From Citrobacter sp. MGH106 (lineage in GTDB: Bacteria; Pseudomonadota; Gammaproteobacteria; Enterobacterales; Enterobacteriaceae): 64,000 bases of DNA. This document shows, piece by piece, positions 1 through 8,563 of the stretch. Each line of letters begins with the position of its first letter. The stretch's first letter is position 1. The translations under genes were made by a program, and so were the position numbers. The notes below the pieces were generated by a model, which worked only from the letters and a program-made list of their open reading frames with translations, did not search any database and was not told where the DNA came from. Location: positions 1,426,001-1,490,000 of the forward strand of contig NZ_KQ089822.1 of the NCBI RefSeq assembly GCF_001037495.1, written 5' to 3'.

Positions 1-813
1 CAGTTTCTGCGAATTGGTGCGATCCCAGGCCTCGACTTTCAGCAGAGCACCCGTTTTTTGCGCCCGTAACACGGTGGCAATATCGTTTTCAGGCAAGGTG
101 AAGATCAGATCGATCGGATGGGTTTGGGTAATAACGACAATCCCTGTGGTGTCACTGCTGGAAATCTGGTTGCCGACATCGACCTGCTTCAGTCCCACGC
201 GGCCATCCACAGGTGCCGTGACCCGGCTCCAGTCGAGCTGTAATTGTGCGCTGGCGACGCTGGCCTCATCAGCTTTGATCGTCCCCTGAGTTTCATTGAC
301 CAGAGCCTGCTGAGCATCCAGCTCCTGTCGGGAAACAAGATTGGTTTTGACCAGTTGCTGATAACGGGCAAGGTCGTGACGGGCATTTGCCAGCGTGGCT
401 TTATCCTTCGCTAACTGTCCCTGCGCCTGAGCTAAAGCAACTTTAAACTGGCTGGGATCGATCTCTGCAAGCAGGTCGCCGGCTTTAACCTGTTGTCCTT
501 CCTGGAAGTGTAGCGCGATGAGTTGACCGTCCACGCGGCTACGTACCGTCGCAGTGTTAGCCGCAGTAATTGTTCCCAACCCTGTCAGATAACGCGGGAC
601 GGTTTGTTCGGTGGCGGTTGCTGCCTGAACGGGAGCCAATGAACCGGAACGCATTCCCCGACGACCAGGGCCAGAGGTGTGCTGCGCTTGCCCGGTAGCA
701 CCAGGCGCGCTTCCCTGGCGATCGCTATGGTTTTGCCAGAACCAGAATGCGCTGATGGCGGCCACGACGATCACGATTGCTATCACCCAGCGGGTTTTGT
801 TACTGCCTTTCAT
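1..813 (-). CDS. mdtA: MdtA, multidrug efflux periplasmic adaptor (5' part only)
   Basis: N-terminal 271 codons of the membrane-fusion (HlyD/AcrA-type) subunit of the MdtABC RND efflux pump; the gene runs off the left edge. It reads without interruption from ATG at 811-813, opening [17 protein letters not shown], a single N-terminal hydrophobic anchor. A Gly/Arg-rich linker follows, then the family signature [19 protein letters not shown] and the lipoyl/hairpin half ([20 protein letters not shown], later [20 protein letters not shown]). The family is about 415 residues, so roughly a third is missing. In relatives mdtA heads mdtABCD-baeSR and links MdtB/MdtC in the inner membrane to TolC. A BaeR-like box lies about 55 bases upstream. 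Identification rests on near-complete resemblance to remembered E. coli MdtA. Confidence 0.96.
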   Translation of the reverse strand, partial: MKGSNKTRWVIAIVIVVAAISAFWFWQNHSDRQGSAPGATGQAQHTSGPGRRGMRSGSLAPVQAATATEQTVPRYLTGLGTITAANTATVRSRVDGQLIALHFQEGQQVKAGDLLAEIDPSQFKVALAQAQGQLAKDKATLANARHDLARYQQLVKTNLVSRQELDAQQALVNETQGTIKADEASVASAQLQLDWSRVTAPVDGRVGLKQVDVGNQISSSDTTGIVVITQTHPIDLIFTLPENDIATVLRAQKTGALLKVEAWDRTNSQKL

Positions 814-866
814 TGTTATAAGTTTCTCATCCTGAAACGTTTCGCGGAATGATACTAGTTTAGCCA

Positions 867-884
867 GCGAACAAGGGAGAAAAA
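867..884 (-). promoter_or_regulatory. Probable BaeR box upstream of mdtA
   Basis: On the minus strand this reads TTTTTCTCCCTTGTTCGC, which agrees at 15 of 18 positions with the published BaeR consensus TTTTTCTCCATDATTGGC. It lies about 54 bases upstream of the mdtA start in the right orientation. BaeSR activates mdtABCD in E. coli under envelope stress. The match is by eye; binding is inferred. Confidence 0.6.
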
Positions 885-1049
885 TGGAGGAATTATGAAA
901 CACTGTAGGGATTCGTCTGAATGCTGACGCGGCTTGCGAGGCATTACGCAACAATCAGCGGTGAAAATAGCGATTACGTCATTGTGCGTTAGAGTGCTGG
1001 CACGGCAAAAAGGAGGAAAGCCAAAGATTTCAGCGGGACGCTGGAACGG

Positions 1050-1188
1050 GAAAGCCCCTCCCGAGGAAGGGGCCAAAATAAGGAAAGGGTTATGATGAAG
1101 CACGTCATCATACTGGTGATACTCTTAGTGATTAGCTTACCGGCTTACTAAGACACCAGGTGGAAGGGAAACCTTCCCTAACCCTCAC
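1050..1188 (-). ncRNA. sib: Sib antisense RNA, antitoxin of a type I Ibs/Sib pair
   Basis: The minus strand has a TTGACA -35 (1217-1222), a 17-base spacer and a TATTTT -10 (1194-1199), giving a start near 1188. The transcript would run through a 5' hairpin (GGGAAGG/CCTTCCC), across the complement of the ibs ORF, to a GC-rich terminator hairpin (GCCCCTTCC...GGAGGGGC, 1054-1073) followed by TTT. Length is about 139 nt, in line with the roughly 140 nt of E. coli SibA-E, and the terminator resembles theirs closely. Sib RNAs pair with ibs mRNA and block its translation. In E. coli, sibA and sibB sit in this same neighbourhood next to mdtA; only one copy is seen here. The ends are predictions. Confidence 0.85.
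1092..1151 (+). CDS. ibs: Ibs-family small hydrophobic type I toxin, 19 aa
   Basis: A 19-codon ORF encodes MMKHVIILVILLVISLPAY and ends TAA. It is almost identical to the E. coli Ibs peptides, which are 18-19 residues, begin MMK/MK and are essentially one transmembrane stretch. AGGAAAGGGT precedes the start and supplies a ribosome site. The ORF lies wholly opposite the Sib RNA, the arrangement of the known type I toxin-antitoxin pair. Ibs peptides depolarise the inner membrane when overproduced; that is family knowledge. It was found by reading the sequence, as it is far below normal gene-calling length. A single copy is present, between yegD and mdtA. Confidence 0.9.
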   Translation: MMKHVIILVILLVISLPAY

Positions 1189-1250
1189 TCCTGAAAATAA
1201 GCCACAGTAGTGATGATGTCAATACGCGTGCTTTTCAGCCTGCGAGCCAC

Positions 1251-2603
1251 TTAGCGGAAAACCACTTCCGCCCAGCGAGCCAGTCCCGCGGTGACAGAGC
1301 CAAAATCATCACCACCGGCGATCGGGATCCCTGGAAGCTGTTCTGCAAGGGCTTTTTTAATCAACGGTGAACGGGCACTACCGCCGGTCAGATAAATGAC
1401 ATCCGGTTTTTCCTGTGCATTATCCAGGGCCAGTTGTACCTGTTCCAGAATACGCGCCAGGGGCTGATTCAGCGCCGTTTCCAGCCCCTGCTGGCTGATA
1501 GCCGTTGCCAGTGCATCGCTGATAAACGGGAGTGCTGTAGTGATGTTTGTCTGGCCCGACAGCGCAATCTTGCTCTCTTCTGCACAGCGCACCAGGCGAT
1601 AGCTCAGGCGCTCGCGCCAGACTTTAAGCAGCAGAGCCGCTTTGTCAGCTTCGCGAGCATCGCGGATCAGATCGTTTAACAACCGTCCGTTGGCGGTACT
1701 ATAGAAATCACTTTGTGCGGGAACATCGTTGATCGCGACTGCGTTCCACCACGGAAGAATGGGTAAAGCGATGCCCTTTTCTGTTTCTCCACCCATGCCG
1801 AGCAACGGCATCAGATGTTTAAATGCCAGCGCAATGTCCAGGTCGTTACCGCCTACGCGGCATCCGCTGTGCCCCAGCAAACTGTTTTCACGATCGGCTC
1901 GGTGGTGCCATTGTGGTCCCATCAGCAGTAACGAGCAGTCAGTGGTACCGCCGCCGATATCCACAACCAGTACGCGCTTTTCTTCTTGCAATGTAGCTTC
2001 GTAATCCAGACCCGCTGCTACTGGTTCGTACTGAAAGACCACATCCTTGAAACCAGCACGTTTTGCCGCGCGCTCAAGAATGCCCTGGGCCTGAGTGTTG
2101 GCGTCATCACCGCCTAACCCCTGAAAGTTTATCGGACGGCCAATTACAGCCTGGGTGATGGTTTCGGGTAGCTGGTTTTGCGCCTGGTTGCGGATGTGCA
2201 GCATCATTGCGCAGACTAAATCTTCAAACAGGGCAACCTGCTGTGGCTTCAGGCCGCTGGCACCCAGAAAAGATTTAGGCGATTTAACGAAGTAAACCTC
2301 TTCCGGATCCTCAATATACTGACCCAGCGACGCCAGACCAAACTGCACGCTGTTGGCGTTAACATCAATGTCTTCTTCGCGGTTATAGCGCATCGCGCGA
2401 CGCAGCAGAGCCTGCGTTTCGTCATCTGTTGTTGGCACATCATGATGGCGATACAGCCATTCACTTACTGCTTCGCGCGTTGGAGCGCAAAGCATAGAGG
2501 GGAGTAGCGTGCTGTTATTTTCCATTTTGAGCAATTGTGGTTGCCCGTCACGCATTACAGCCACTGAACAGTTTGCCGTACCGTAGTCAAAACCAATAAA
2601 CAC
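1251..2603 (-). CDS. yegD: YegD, Hsp70/DnaK-like actin-fold ATPase
   Basis: 450-residue Hsp70-superfamily protein of unknown client. Phosphate-binding motifs of the actin/Hsp70 fold are visible: FIGFDYGTANCSVAV at the N terminus, VVDIGGGTTDCSLL in the middle, and YLTGGSARSPLIKKAL near the C terminus. There is no full DnaK substrate-binding domain, so it is a nucleotide-binding-domain-only member. The start is taken as GTG at 2601-2603, which gives the E. coli length and N terminus (VFIGFDYG) with GGGG upstream. The reading frame stays open to 2684, and an ATG at 2616-2618 (MGIFTVFIG) is an alternative. It is divergent from alkA with about 136 bases between starts. Function is unproven in the family. 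Confidence 0.93.
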   Translation of the reverse strand: MFIGFDYGTANCSVAVMRDGQPQLLKMENNSTLLPSMLCAPTREAVSEWLYRHHDVPTTDDETQALLRRAMRYNREEDIDVNANSVQFGLASLGQYIEDPEEVYFVKSPKSFLGASGLKPQQVALFEDLVCAMMLHIRNQAQNQLPETITQAVIGRPINFQGLGGDDANTQAQGILERAAKRAGFKDVVFQYEPVAAGLDYEATLQEEKRVLVVDIGGGTTDCSLLLMGPQWHHRADRENSLLGHSGCRVGGNDLDIALAFKHLMPLLGMGGETEKGIALPILPWWNAVAINDVPAQSDFYSTANGRLLNDLIRDAREADKAALLLKVWRERLSYRLVRCAEESKIALSGQTNITTALPFISDALATAISQQGLETALNQPLARILEQVQLALDNAQEKPDVIYLTGGSARSPLIKKALAEQLPGIPIAGGDDFGSVTAGLARWAEVVFR

Positions 2604-2671
2604 CGTAAAAATCCCCATGCCAGTGAAGAAGGGGCGTGACTTTAGCGAAATGTTGCCGTCCAGACAACTGG

Positions 2672-2684
2672 AATATGAAAGCAA
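2672..2684 (+). promoter_or_regulatory. Possible Ada-binding site upstream of alkA
   Basis: The sequence AAT-N6-GCAA occurs 56 bases before the alkA start and about 22 bases upstream of a TATGCT element (2707-2712) that could serve as a -10. Methylated Ada activates alkA in E. coli and recognises A/T plus GCAA elements. The element is short, so a chance match is possible. Confidence 0.35.
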
Positions 2685-2739
2685 GGCACATCGTTCGGAT
2701 ACCGTTTATGCTGTAGGTTTGAATAAAAAGGAAAACCAG

Positions 2740-3609
2740 ATGTTAACGCTGAGCTGGCACCCACCCTATGACTGGCCCTGGATGTTAGGGTTTCTTGCCG
2801 CACGTGCGGTGGATGGCGTAGAAACCGTCGGGGAGTTGTATTATGAAAGAAGCCTGGCTATCGGTGAGCATCGCGGCCTGGTGAGCGTCACCCCTGATCC
2901 GGAAGCCAACCTGCTGCAGATTACGTTGAGTCCAGGGTTACAACCCGTGGCCTCCGAGTGTCTGGCGAAAATCGAGCGATTGTTCGATCTTACCTGCCGT
3001 CCCCAACATATTGTCAGCGCATTGGGTAATCTGGGGGCTGCTCGCCCCGGGCTGCGGCTACCAGGATCGGTCGATGCCTTCGAACAGGGGGTTCGGGCAA
3101 TTTTAGGACAACTGGTGAGTGTGACGATGGCGGCAAAATTGACGGCGAAAGTTGCCCATGCCTACGGTGATACACTTGAAGACGCTCCAGAGTATGTATG
3201 TTTCCCCCTCCCTGAAGCGCTGGCCTCGGCCGATCCGTTGCATCTGAAAGCGTTAGGTATGCCGCTGAAACGTGCTGAAGCGTTGATCCACCTGGCCCGG
3301 TCCGCGCTGGAGGGTACGCTTGCATCTGTTGCCCCGTCTGATATTGAACAAGGCGTGAAGCATCTACAAACTTTTCCAGGAATTGGGCGCTGGACTGCCA
3401 ACTACTTTGCTCTGCGCGGATGGCAGGCGAAGGATATTTTTTTGCCAGATGACTACCTGATTAAACAGCGTTTTCCAGGCATGACACCTGCACAAATCCG
3501 GCGATATGCAGAGCGCTGGAAGCCATGGCGTTCCTATGCGCTGTTGCATATCTGGTATACAGAAGGCTGGCAACCGTCAGTTGATAGCAAAGTTGCTGGT
3601 GTTGAGTAA
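2740..3609 (+). CDS. alkA: AlkA, 3-methyladenine DNA glycosylase II
   Basis: 289-residue inducible alkylbase DNA glycosylase of the base-excision pathway, removing 3-methyladenine, 7-methylguanine and O2-methylpyrimidines. The helix-hairpin-helix motif is plain (LQTFPGIGRWTANYFALRGW), followed by the catalytic aspartate segment FLPDDYLIKQRFPGM; E. coli Asp238 lies in this segment. The start ATG at 2740 gives MLTLSWHPPYDWPWMLGFLAARAV, aligned with the E. coli N terminus, and has AAAAAGGAAAA upstream. An open frame extends back to 2617 but reads into the divergent yegD start region and is not supported. The 3' end overlaps the convergent dgcE gene by 33 bases. The tail (PSVDSKVAGVE) is slightly longer than in E. 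coli (282 aa). Confidence 0.97.
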   Translation: MLTLSWHPPYDWPWMLGFLAARAVDGVETVGELYYERSLAIGEHRGLVSVTPDPEANLLQITLSPGLQPVASECLAKIERLFDLTCRPQHIVSALGNLGAARPGLRLPGSVDAFEQGVRAILGQLVSVTMAAKLTAKVAHAYGDTLEDAPEYVCFPLPEALASADPLHLKALGMPLKRAEALIHLARSALEGTLASVAPSDIEQGVKHLQTFPGIGRWTANYFALRGWQAKDIFLPDDYLIKQRFPGMTPAQIRRYAERWKPWRSYALLHIWYTEGWQPSVDSKVAGVE

Positions 3610-6600
3610 CAGATCCAGCGGTTGGGCATCGGCAATGATATCGCCATAAATCATATCGATACCGATGCCAGAAAGCGCATCCATGATAAGTGGCATTTGT
3701 ACCGGGCCAGCGATGGTTTTGATATCAAGACGCTGTGCATGGCTCTGTATAATGGAAACCCACATTTCATCCATCAGATTACCGTGAGCGCTGGCGCTTA
3801 GTTCGCTGTCGAGCAAAAGGTAATCGGCTACGTGATACTTGAGGTTGTCAAAGACCTCTAAGTCCCGACCTGCCTGACTTAAAATAATACGACAGCCTGC
3901 ATGACGTAGGCGATGGATTGCTGATACGGCCTGTGTAGGATGCGTATTCATCACTCCCACCGGGATGGTCAGATGCAGTAACCGTGGCGGCAGCGAACTC
4001 TGTTCCAGATGCTCCAACAGTTCATCCACAATCTCCGAATTTAGCAGTCCGGCGGCGGAAAGCGGCAGGGCAATACTGAGTCCTTTGCTGGCGACAGCTG
4101 AGGCGGAATGAGAGAAAAACTCATTAAATACCCGCCGATCGAGCGCATGATTGAGTATGGGATCTGCCAGACCGGCGCGGAAGGTCTGTTCTTCGATGAC
4201 TTCGCCGTCGTTATTCCATAGACGTAGTGAGAGAAGCCAGAAGCTAAATGTCTCAGGAATGCGCGGGGATGCGACACCCCTGGCAACCATGAGTATCGGG
4301 TTGTGGGTAATAATCTGTTTCTGTTCATCTGGCAAGAGCAGCCCTCGTGTACCATGCGTTTGACTCTGCTCTGGCTCGTACACGCATACTCGCCCACGAC
4401 CACTGTTTTTCGCTGCGTAGCAGGCAATATCTGCCTGAGACATGACCTCGGTCGCGACATGGTTTTTTTCATCAATCAGCGTGATCCCTGCACTGGCACC
4501 AATACGATGTAAGCGGCCTTCCCACATAAAGTGATAATCGTTGATGGCGCTAATGATACGGCCCGAGATGAAGCGTGCGCTTTCAATATTGCAATCCGGT
4601 AGTAACAGACCGAACTCATCGCCGCCAAGACGTGCCAGTACGTCGCTGGAGCGCAGCATACTGAGCATCAGTGAAGACAACTCGCGCAGCAGGGCATCGC
4701 CTGCGGCGTGTCCAGCGCTATCGTTCACTGCTTTAAAACGATCCAGATCGATAAAGACCAGTACATGACGCTGGTGTGAGTCCTGTACGGTGTACAGTAA
4801 TTGTTTCAGATGGTTCTCGAAACTGACTCTGTTGGCAAGATTGGTCAGGTCATCATGCGAGGCGCTGTAGCTGAGTTGACGTAACATTTTACGTGACTCA
4901 GTGACGTCCTGAATCACCAGTACGGAACCAATACTACCGCCGTCAAGAGTGCTGAGCGGGGTGATGCTGTACTGAATATCGTAACTACTGCCGTTACGAC
5001 AATGCAGGACCACCTCTTGCTCTATTGCCGAACGTGACATGTCGGCACTGTAGATGTTTTCCATGAGCGGACCGTTTTCACCAAAGGTGATGCGTAGCAC
5101 TGTCAGCAATGGAATACCTATTGCGCTTTCCTGCTGCCAGCCGCTCATTTTTTCGGCAACTGGATTCATAAAGGTGACGTTCATATTAACGTCAATACAA
5201 ATCACTGCTTCGCCGATGGAATCGAGCGTAATATGCAAACGCTCTTTTTCCTGATAAAGCTCTTCATGCAGTTGCTTCACTTCGGTCATATCCAGATTAA
5301 TGCCGAGTAAGCGTTCAACTTCACCGTCTTTGTTCAGCACCCGATTAGCCAGCGAGCGAATATGGCGCACGCCGTCTTTTACCGCGATACGGTATTCGAG
5401 CTTGAAAGGGATCCGCGCCGCAAGCGAATCGCGAATCACATTTTCGGCGTACTCACGATCTTCAGGAACGACGCAGTTGTACCAGACTTGCCAGGTTGGT
5501 TTGATATGCGCAGGAACTTCGTAGAGATCGAACATGCGTTTATCCCAACTGATCACGTCAGGCTGCAGATCCCATTCCCAGATACCAATGCCGCCCGCCT
5601 CATTTGCCAGCGTAATACGTTCCATCAGTCGTTTATTTATCCACTCCGTGTGCTTCAGGTCGTTGATGTCCTCAACCTGCGCAATAAAGTAGAGTGGGGT
5701 GTTATCACTATGGCGAACCAACGAAACGGCCAGCAACGCCCAGACAACTTCGCCTGCGCGAGTGTAATAGCGTTTCTCCATGGAGTAACTATTGATTTCC
5801 CCACGAGACAGCATATTCAACTGTTCCAGGTCATTGTTCAAATCTTCCGGCCATGTCAACTGCTGGAAGGTCAACGCTCTCAGCTCATCCTGGCTATAGC
5901 CAAGAAACTGGCACAGGGCTTTATTTGCCTGAAGCCATTGTCCTTCAGTACCGACCAGTGCCATGCCTATCGCCGAGTATTCCATAGCATTACGGAAGCG
6001 TGATTCGCTTTCAGAGATGTGTTTTCGTTCAGCCCGGAATGCGTACATCACCATGGTCATCATGTTGGCAGGCAACAGAATCATTAAAAACGGCAACCAC
6101 GGTATGCTCGTCATAATGTGCGTTTTTGGTGTGTAGAGCAGCGATGGGTTAGCGGCGAGCATCAGCGAAACCATCATGACTGTGCTCAGGAAAATCAAAA
6201 ACGCCTCCATACGTGGTAGACGAACGGCGCTCCACATCAGCAGAACGATAACGCAGGTAAACGGCCATGGAACGTACATCATGGAGAGCCAGCTTAATGT
6301 TAAGGTCACCAGCAGGGTGATGAGAGTCTCAAACAGTAAACGGGGATCGCGATGGCGCAGCAGATAATGAGGCTTAAACAGCAAACCTAATGGGACCAGC
6401 GCGAGGGCGCCGATGGATTCTGACAGAACCCAAATGAGAAACGTATTTAGCGATGTTTCGCCTGGGAGGAGCAGCCACATTAAAACGCCGCCAACCAGCG
6501 GCGGGACGACGGCGCTACCGAATGCCAGGCGTGACCAGTCATTAAGATTTTGTAATGGATTGTACCAGGGTAACAGTTTGCGCAATAACATTGCGCCAGT

Positions 6601-6906
6601 GATTGCCTCAATAATATTGATGGCCGTGTAGGTAAAATTAAGTGACTCGCCAGGGAAAAATAGCAAAGACGCACCGATGCTACCGAAGGAGCAAGCCAGT
6701 GCAATCCCGGGCCACATTCGTCCCGCATGACGGTAAAATGCCACCATCATGATAGAGGTGGGGAACCAAAGCGGTGCCAGCTGCGTTCCGAAGCGTGATA
6801 GCTCCAGAGAGAACAGCGTAAAGACAAAAGCCACCAGACCTAAACTGGCCAGGCGCAGTAGAGGATGAGGTAAGGTAACTAAAACATGTTGGGATTGTTT
6901 ACTCAT
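3577..6906 (-). CDS. dgcE: DgcE (YegE), membrane MASE1-PAS-GGDEF diguanylate cyclase with degenerate EAL
   Basis: 1109-residue multidomain cyclic-di-GMP synthase (E. coli 1105 aa). Order: MASE1 membrane domain with about 8-9 helices (residues ~15-300, LWFPTSIMMVAFYR); three PAS/PAC modules (~300-680, e.g. RFRNAMEYSAIGMALVGTEG and LHITLDSIGEAVICID); a GGDEF domain with intact RLGGDEFGLL and SHDDLTNLANR; and a C-terminal EAL-like domain without an EAL signature (SLRLWNNDGEVIEEQTF), so probably no phosphodiesterase activity. The E. coli protein feeds the curli/CsgD switch. The start MSKQSQHVL at 6904-6906 follows E. coli; an upstream ATG at 6919-6921 adds five residues. Its last codons overlap alkA. 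Confidence 0.96.
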   Translation of the reverse strand: MSKQSQHVLVTLPHPLLRLASLGLVAFVFTLFSLELSRFGTQLAPLWFPTSIMMVAFYRHAGRMWPGIALACSFGSIGASLLFFPGESLNFTYTAINIIEAITGAMLLRKLLPWYNPLQNLNDWSRLAFGSAVVPPLVGGVLMWLLLPGETSLNTFLIWVLSESIGALALVPLGLLFKPHYLLRHRDPRLLFETLITLLVTLTLSWLSMMYVPWPFTCVIVLLMWSAVRLPRMEAFLIFLSTVMMVSLMLAANPSLLYTPKTHIMTSIPWLPFLMILLPANMMTMVMYAFRAERKHISESESRFRNAMEYSAIGMALVGTEGQWLQANKALCQFLGYSQDELRALTFQQLTWPEDLNNDLEQLNMLSRGEINSYSMEKRYYTRAGEVVWALLAVSLVRHSDNTPLYFIAQVEDINDLKHTEWINKRLMERITLANEAGGIGIWEWDLQPDVISWDKRMFDLYEVPAHIKPTWQVWYNCVVPEDREYAENVIRDSLAARIPFKLEYRIAVKDGVRHIRSLANRVLNKDGEVERLLGINLDMTEVKQLHEELYQEKERLHITLDSIGEAVICIDVNMNVTFMNPVAEKMSGWQQESAIGIPLLTVLRITFGENGPLMENIYSADMSRSAIEQEVVLHCRNGSSYDIQYSITPLSTLDGGSIGSVLVIQDVTESRKMLRQLSYSASHDDLTNLANRVSFENHLKQLLYTVQDSHQRHVLVFIDLDRFKAVNDSAGHAAGDALLRELSSLMLSMLRSSDVLARLGGDEFGLLLPDCNIESARFISGRIISAINDYHFMWEGRLHRIGASAGITLIDEKNHVATEVMSQADIACYAAKNSGRGRVCVYEPEQSQTHGTRGLLLPDEQKQIITHNPILMVARGVASPRIPETFSFWLLSLRLWNNDGEVIEEQTFRAGLADPILNHALDRRVFNEFFSHSASAVASKGLSIALPLSAAGLLNSEIVDELLEHLEQSSLPPRLLHLTIPVGVMNTHPTQAVSAIHRLRHAGCRIILSQAGRDLEVFDNLKYHVADYLLLDSELSASAHGNLMDEMWVSIIQSHAQRLDIKTIAGPVQMPLIMDALSGIGIDMIYGDIIADAQPLDLLLNTSNFAIN

Positions 6907-7222
6907 TACCACTCTACCCAAATAGCTGATGTCGCCCTGGAGGAGATGCCGGGCGCGTACTGTTTAATCTGAGATTATGCTAGTACAAACAATTTACAAT
7001 TTATACGCCAGCTGCTCATAAATTAACACTCCCAAGCTATTAATTCATAAGGCGGGAGAATAAATGGCGTGCCTGCTTTAAAACTGACCATTTTAATTTG
7101 CGACAGGGACAGCATTGGTGCAGCCTGGGCTGGCATCGCGCCAATGAAATCCCTATAATTGCCGCGTTTGGCGTTTCGACGCCGCCCTTCCTTACATCCA
7201 GGTTAATCAGGTCGCTAAATTT
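6907..7222. promoter_or_regulatory. Divergent dgcE/udk intergenic region with candidate udk promoter
   Basis: This 316-base region separates the divergent starts of dgcE and udk. A TATAAT hexamer at 7154-7159 (CCCTATAATTGCC) is a good -10 candidate for udk, 64 bases before its ATG; no strong -35 is seen at the expected spacing. The half nearer dgcE (6960-7060) is AT-rich and probably carries the dgcE promoter, which is sigma-S dependent in E. coli, but no element was recognised with certainty. No small gene was identified. Confidence 0.4.
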
Positions 7223-7864
7223 ATGACTGATCAGTCTCATCAGTGCGTCATTATCGGCATTGCCGGCGCATCGGCTTCCGGCAAGAGTCTTATTGCCAGT
7301 ACTCTTTATCGCGAATTGCGCGAACAAGTGGGTGACGAACATATTGGCGTTATTCCCGAAGACAGTTATTACAAAGATCAAAGCCATCTGTCGATGGAAG
7401 AACGTGTAAAAACGAATTACGATCATCCGAACGCGATGGATCACAGCCTGCTGTTTCAGCATCTTCAAACGCTTAAACGCGGGTCGGCGATTGAATTACC
7501 CGTTTACAGCTATGTTGAGCACACGCGTACGCAAGACACCATTCATATTGAACCAAAGAAAGTGATTATCCTGGAAGGCATTCTGCTGCTGACGGATGCA
7601 CGTTTGCGTGACGAGATGAACTTCTCTATTTTTGTTGATACACCACTGGACATTTGCCTGATGCGTCGTATCAAACGGGACGTGAATGAGCGAGGCCGCT
7701 CCATGGATTCGGTGATGGCGCAATACCAAAAAACCGTCCGTCCGATGTTCCTGCAATTTATTGAACCTTCAAAACAATACGCCGATATCATCGTGCCGCG
7801 TGGGGGTAAAAACCGCATCGCAATTGATATTCTGAAGGCGAAAATCAGTCAGTTCTTTGAATAA
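7223..7864 (+). CDS. udk: Uridine/cytidine kinase
   Basis: 213 residues, the same length as E. coli Udk and nearly identical to it. It phosphorylates uridine and cytidine to UMP/CMP with GTP or ATP in pyrimidine salvage. A P-loop GASASGKS is at residues 15-22. Substrate and lid motifs follow ([53 protein letters not shown]). It precedes dcd by 91 bases on the same strand, so the two pyrimidine genes may be co-transcribed through the hairpin at 7905-7929. Confidence 0.98.
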   Translation: MTDQSHQCVIIGIAGASASGKSLIASTLYRELREQVGDEHIGVIPEDSYYKDQSHLSMEERVKTNYDHPNAMDHSLLFQHLQTLKRGSAIELPVYSYVEHTRTQDTIHIEPKKVIILEGILLLTDARLRDEMNFSIFVDTPLDICLMRRIKRDVNERGRSMDSVMAQYQKTVRPMFLQFIEPSKQYADIIVPRGGKNRIAIDILKAKISQFFE

Positions 7865-7904
7865 GTTCAGCGAATTGTGTACCGTTCAGTGATAACCTGG
7901 TTCA

Positions 7905-7929
7905 CCCTTAGCACGTCTGGTGTTAAGGG
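7905..7929 (+). other. Hairpin between udk and dcd
   Basis: CCCTTA/TAAGGG arms, continued by CAC/GTG after one mismatch, enclose a short loop. There is no T-run after the stem, so it is unlikely to be an intrinsic terminator; a processing or stability hairpin is possible. Confidence 0.35.
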
Positions 7930-7955
7930 GTTGAAGCACGAAAGGAGAAAGTGCC

Positions 7956-8537
7956 ATGCGTTTATGTGACCGAGATATTGAAGCCTGGTTGGATGAAGGT
8001 CGTCTGTCGATCAATCCACGCCCTCCTGTCGAGCGAATCAATGGCGCAACGGTAGATGTGCGCCTTGGAAACAAATTTCGTACGTTCCGCGGTCATACGG
8101 CACCGTATATTGATTTGAGCGGACCGAAGGATGAAGTCAGTGCCGCGCTGGATCGCGTGATGAGTGATGAAATCGTTCTCGATGATGGTGAGGCGTTTTT
8201 CCTGCATCCGGGTGAATTAGCACTGGCTGTCACTCTGGAGTCCGTCACGCTGCCATCCGATCTCGTTGGCTGGTTAGACGGACGTTCGTCACTGGCGCGT
8301 CTGGGTCTGATGGTACACGTTACTGCACACCGCATCGATCCGGGCTGGTCGGGTTGCATTGTTCTGGAATTTTACAACTCCGGGAAATTACCGTTGGCCC
8401 TGCGCCCCGGCATGCCGATTGGCGCGCTGAGTTTTGAGCCGCTTTCCGGTCCGGCTGCGCGACCTTACAATCGTCGTCAGGATGCGAAATATCGCGACCA
8501 GCAGGGCGCTGTAGCCAGCCGGATTGATAAAGACTGA
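7956..8537 (+). CDS. dcd: dCTP deaminase
   Basis: 193-residue trimeric dCTP deaminase making dUTP, the main source of dTMP precursor in enterobacteria. The trimeric dUTPase-fold motifs are present: [20 protein letters not shown] with Arg110, and [12 protein letters not shown] with catalytic Glu138, matching E. coli numbering. The ATG at 7956 follows AAAGGAGAAAG. It lies downstream of udk and 26 bases before asmA. Confidence 0.98.
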   Translation: MRLCDRDIEAWLDEGRLSINPRPPVERINGATVDVRLGNKFRTFRGHTAPYIDLSGPKDEVSAALDRVMSDEIVLDDGEAFFLHPGELALAVTLESVTLPSDLVGWLDGRSSLARLGLMVHVTAHRIDPGWSGCIVLEFYNSGKLPLALRPGMPIGALSFEPLSGPAARPYNRRQDAKYRDQQGAVASRIDKD

Positions 8538-8563
8538 GTATTTGTCAGTCCATTGGGGATAGC

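Noticed and set aside
855-1103. 82-codon minus-strand ORF in the mdtA-sib region
   Set aside because: It crosses the Sib terminator and the BaeR box and has no protein-like features.
5362-6003. 213-codon plus-strand ORF opposite dgcE
   Set aside because: Fully inside the PAS-coding part of dgcE; no domain and no start signal.
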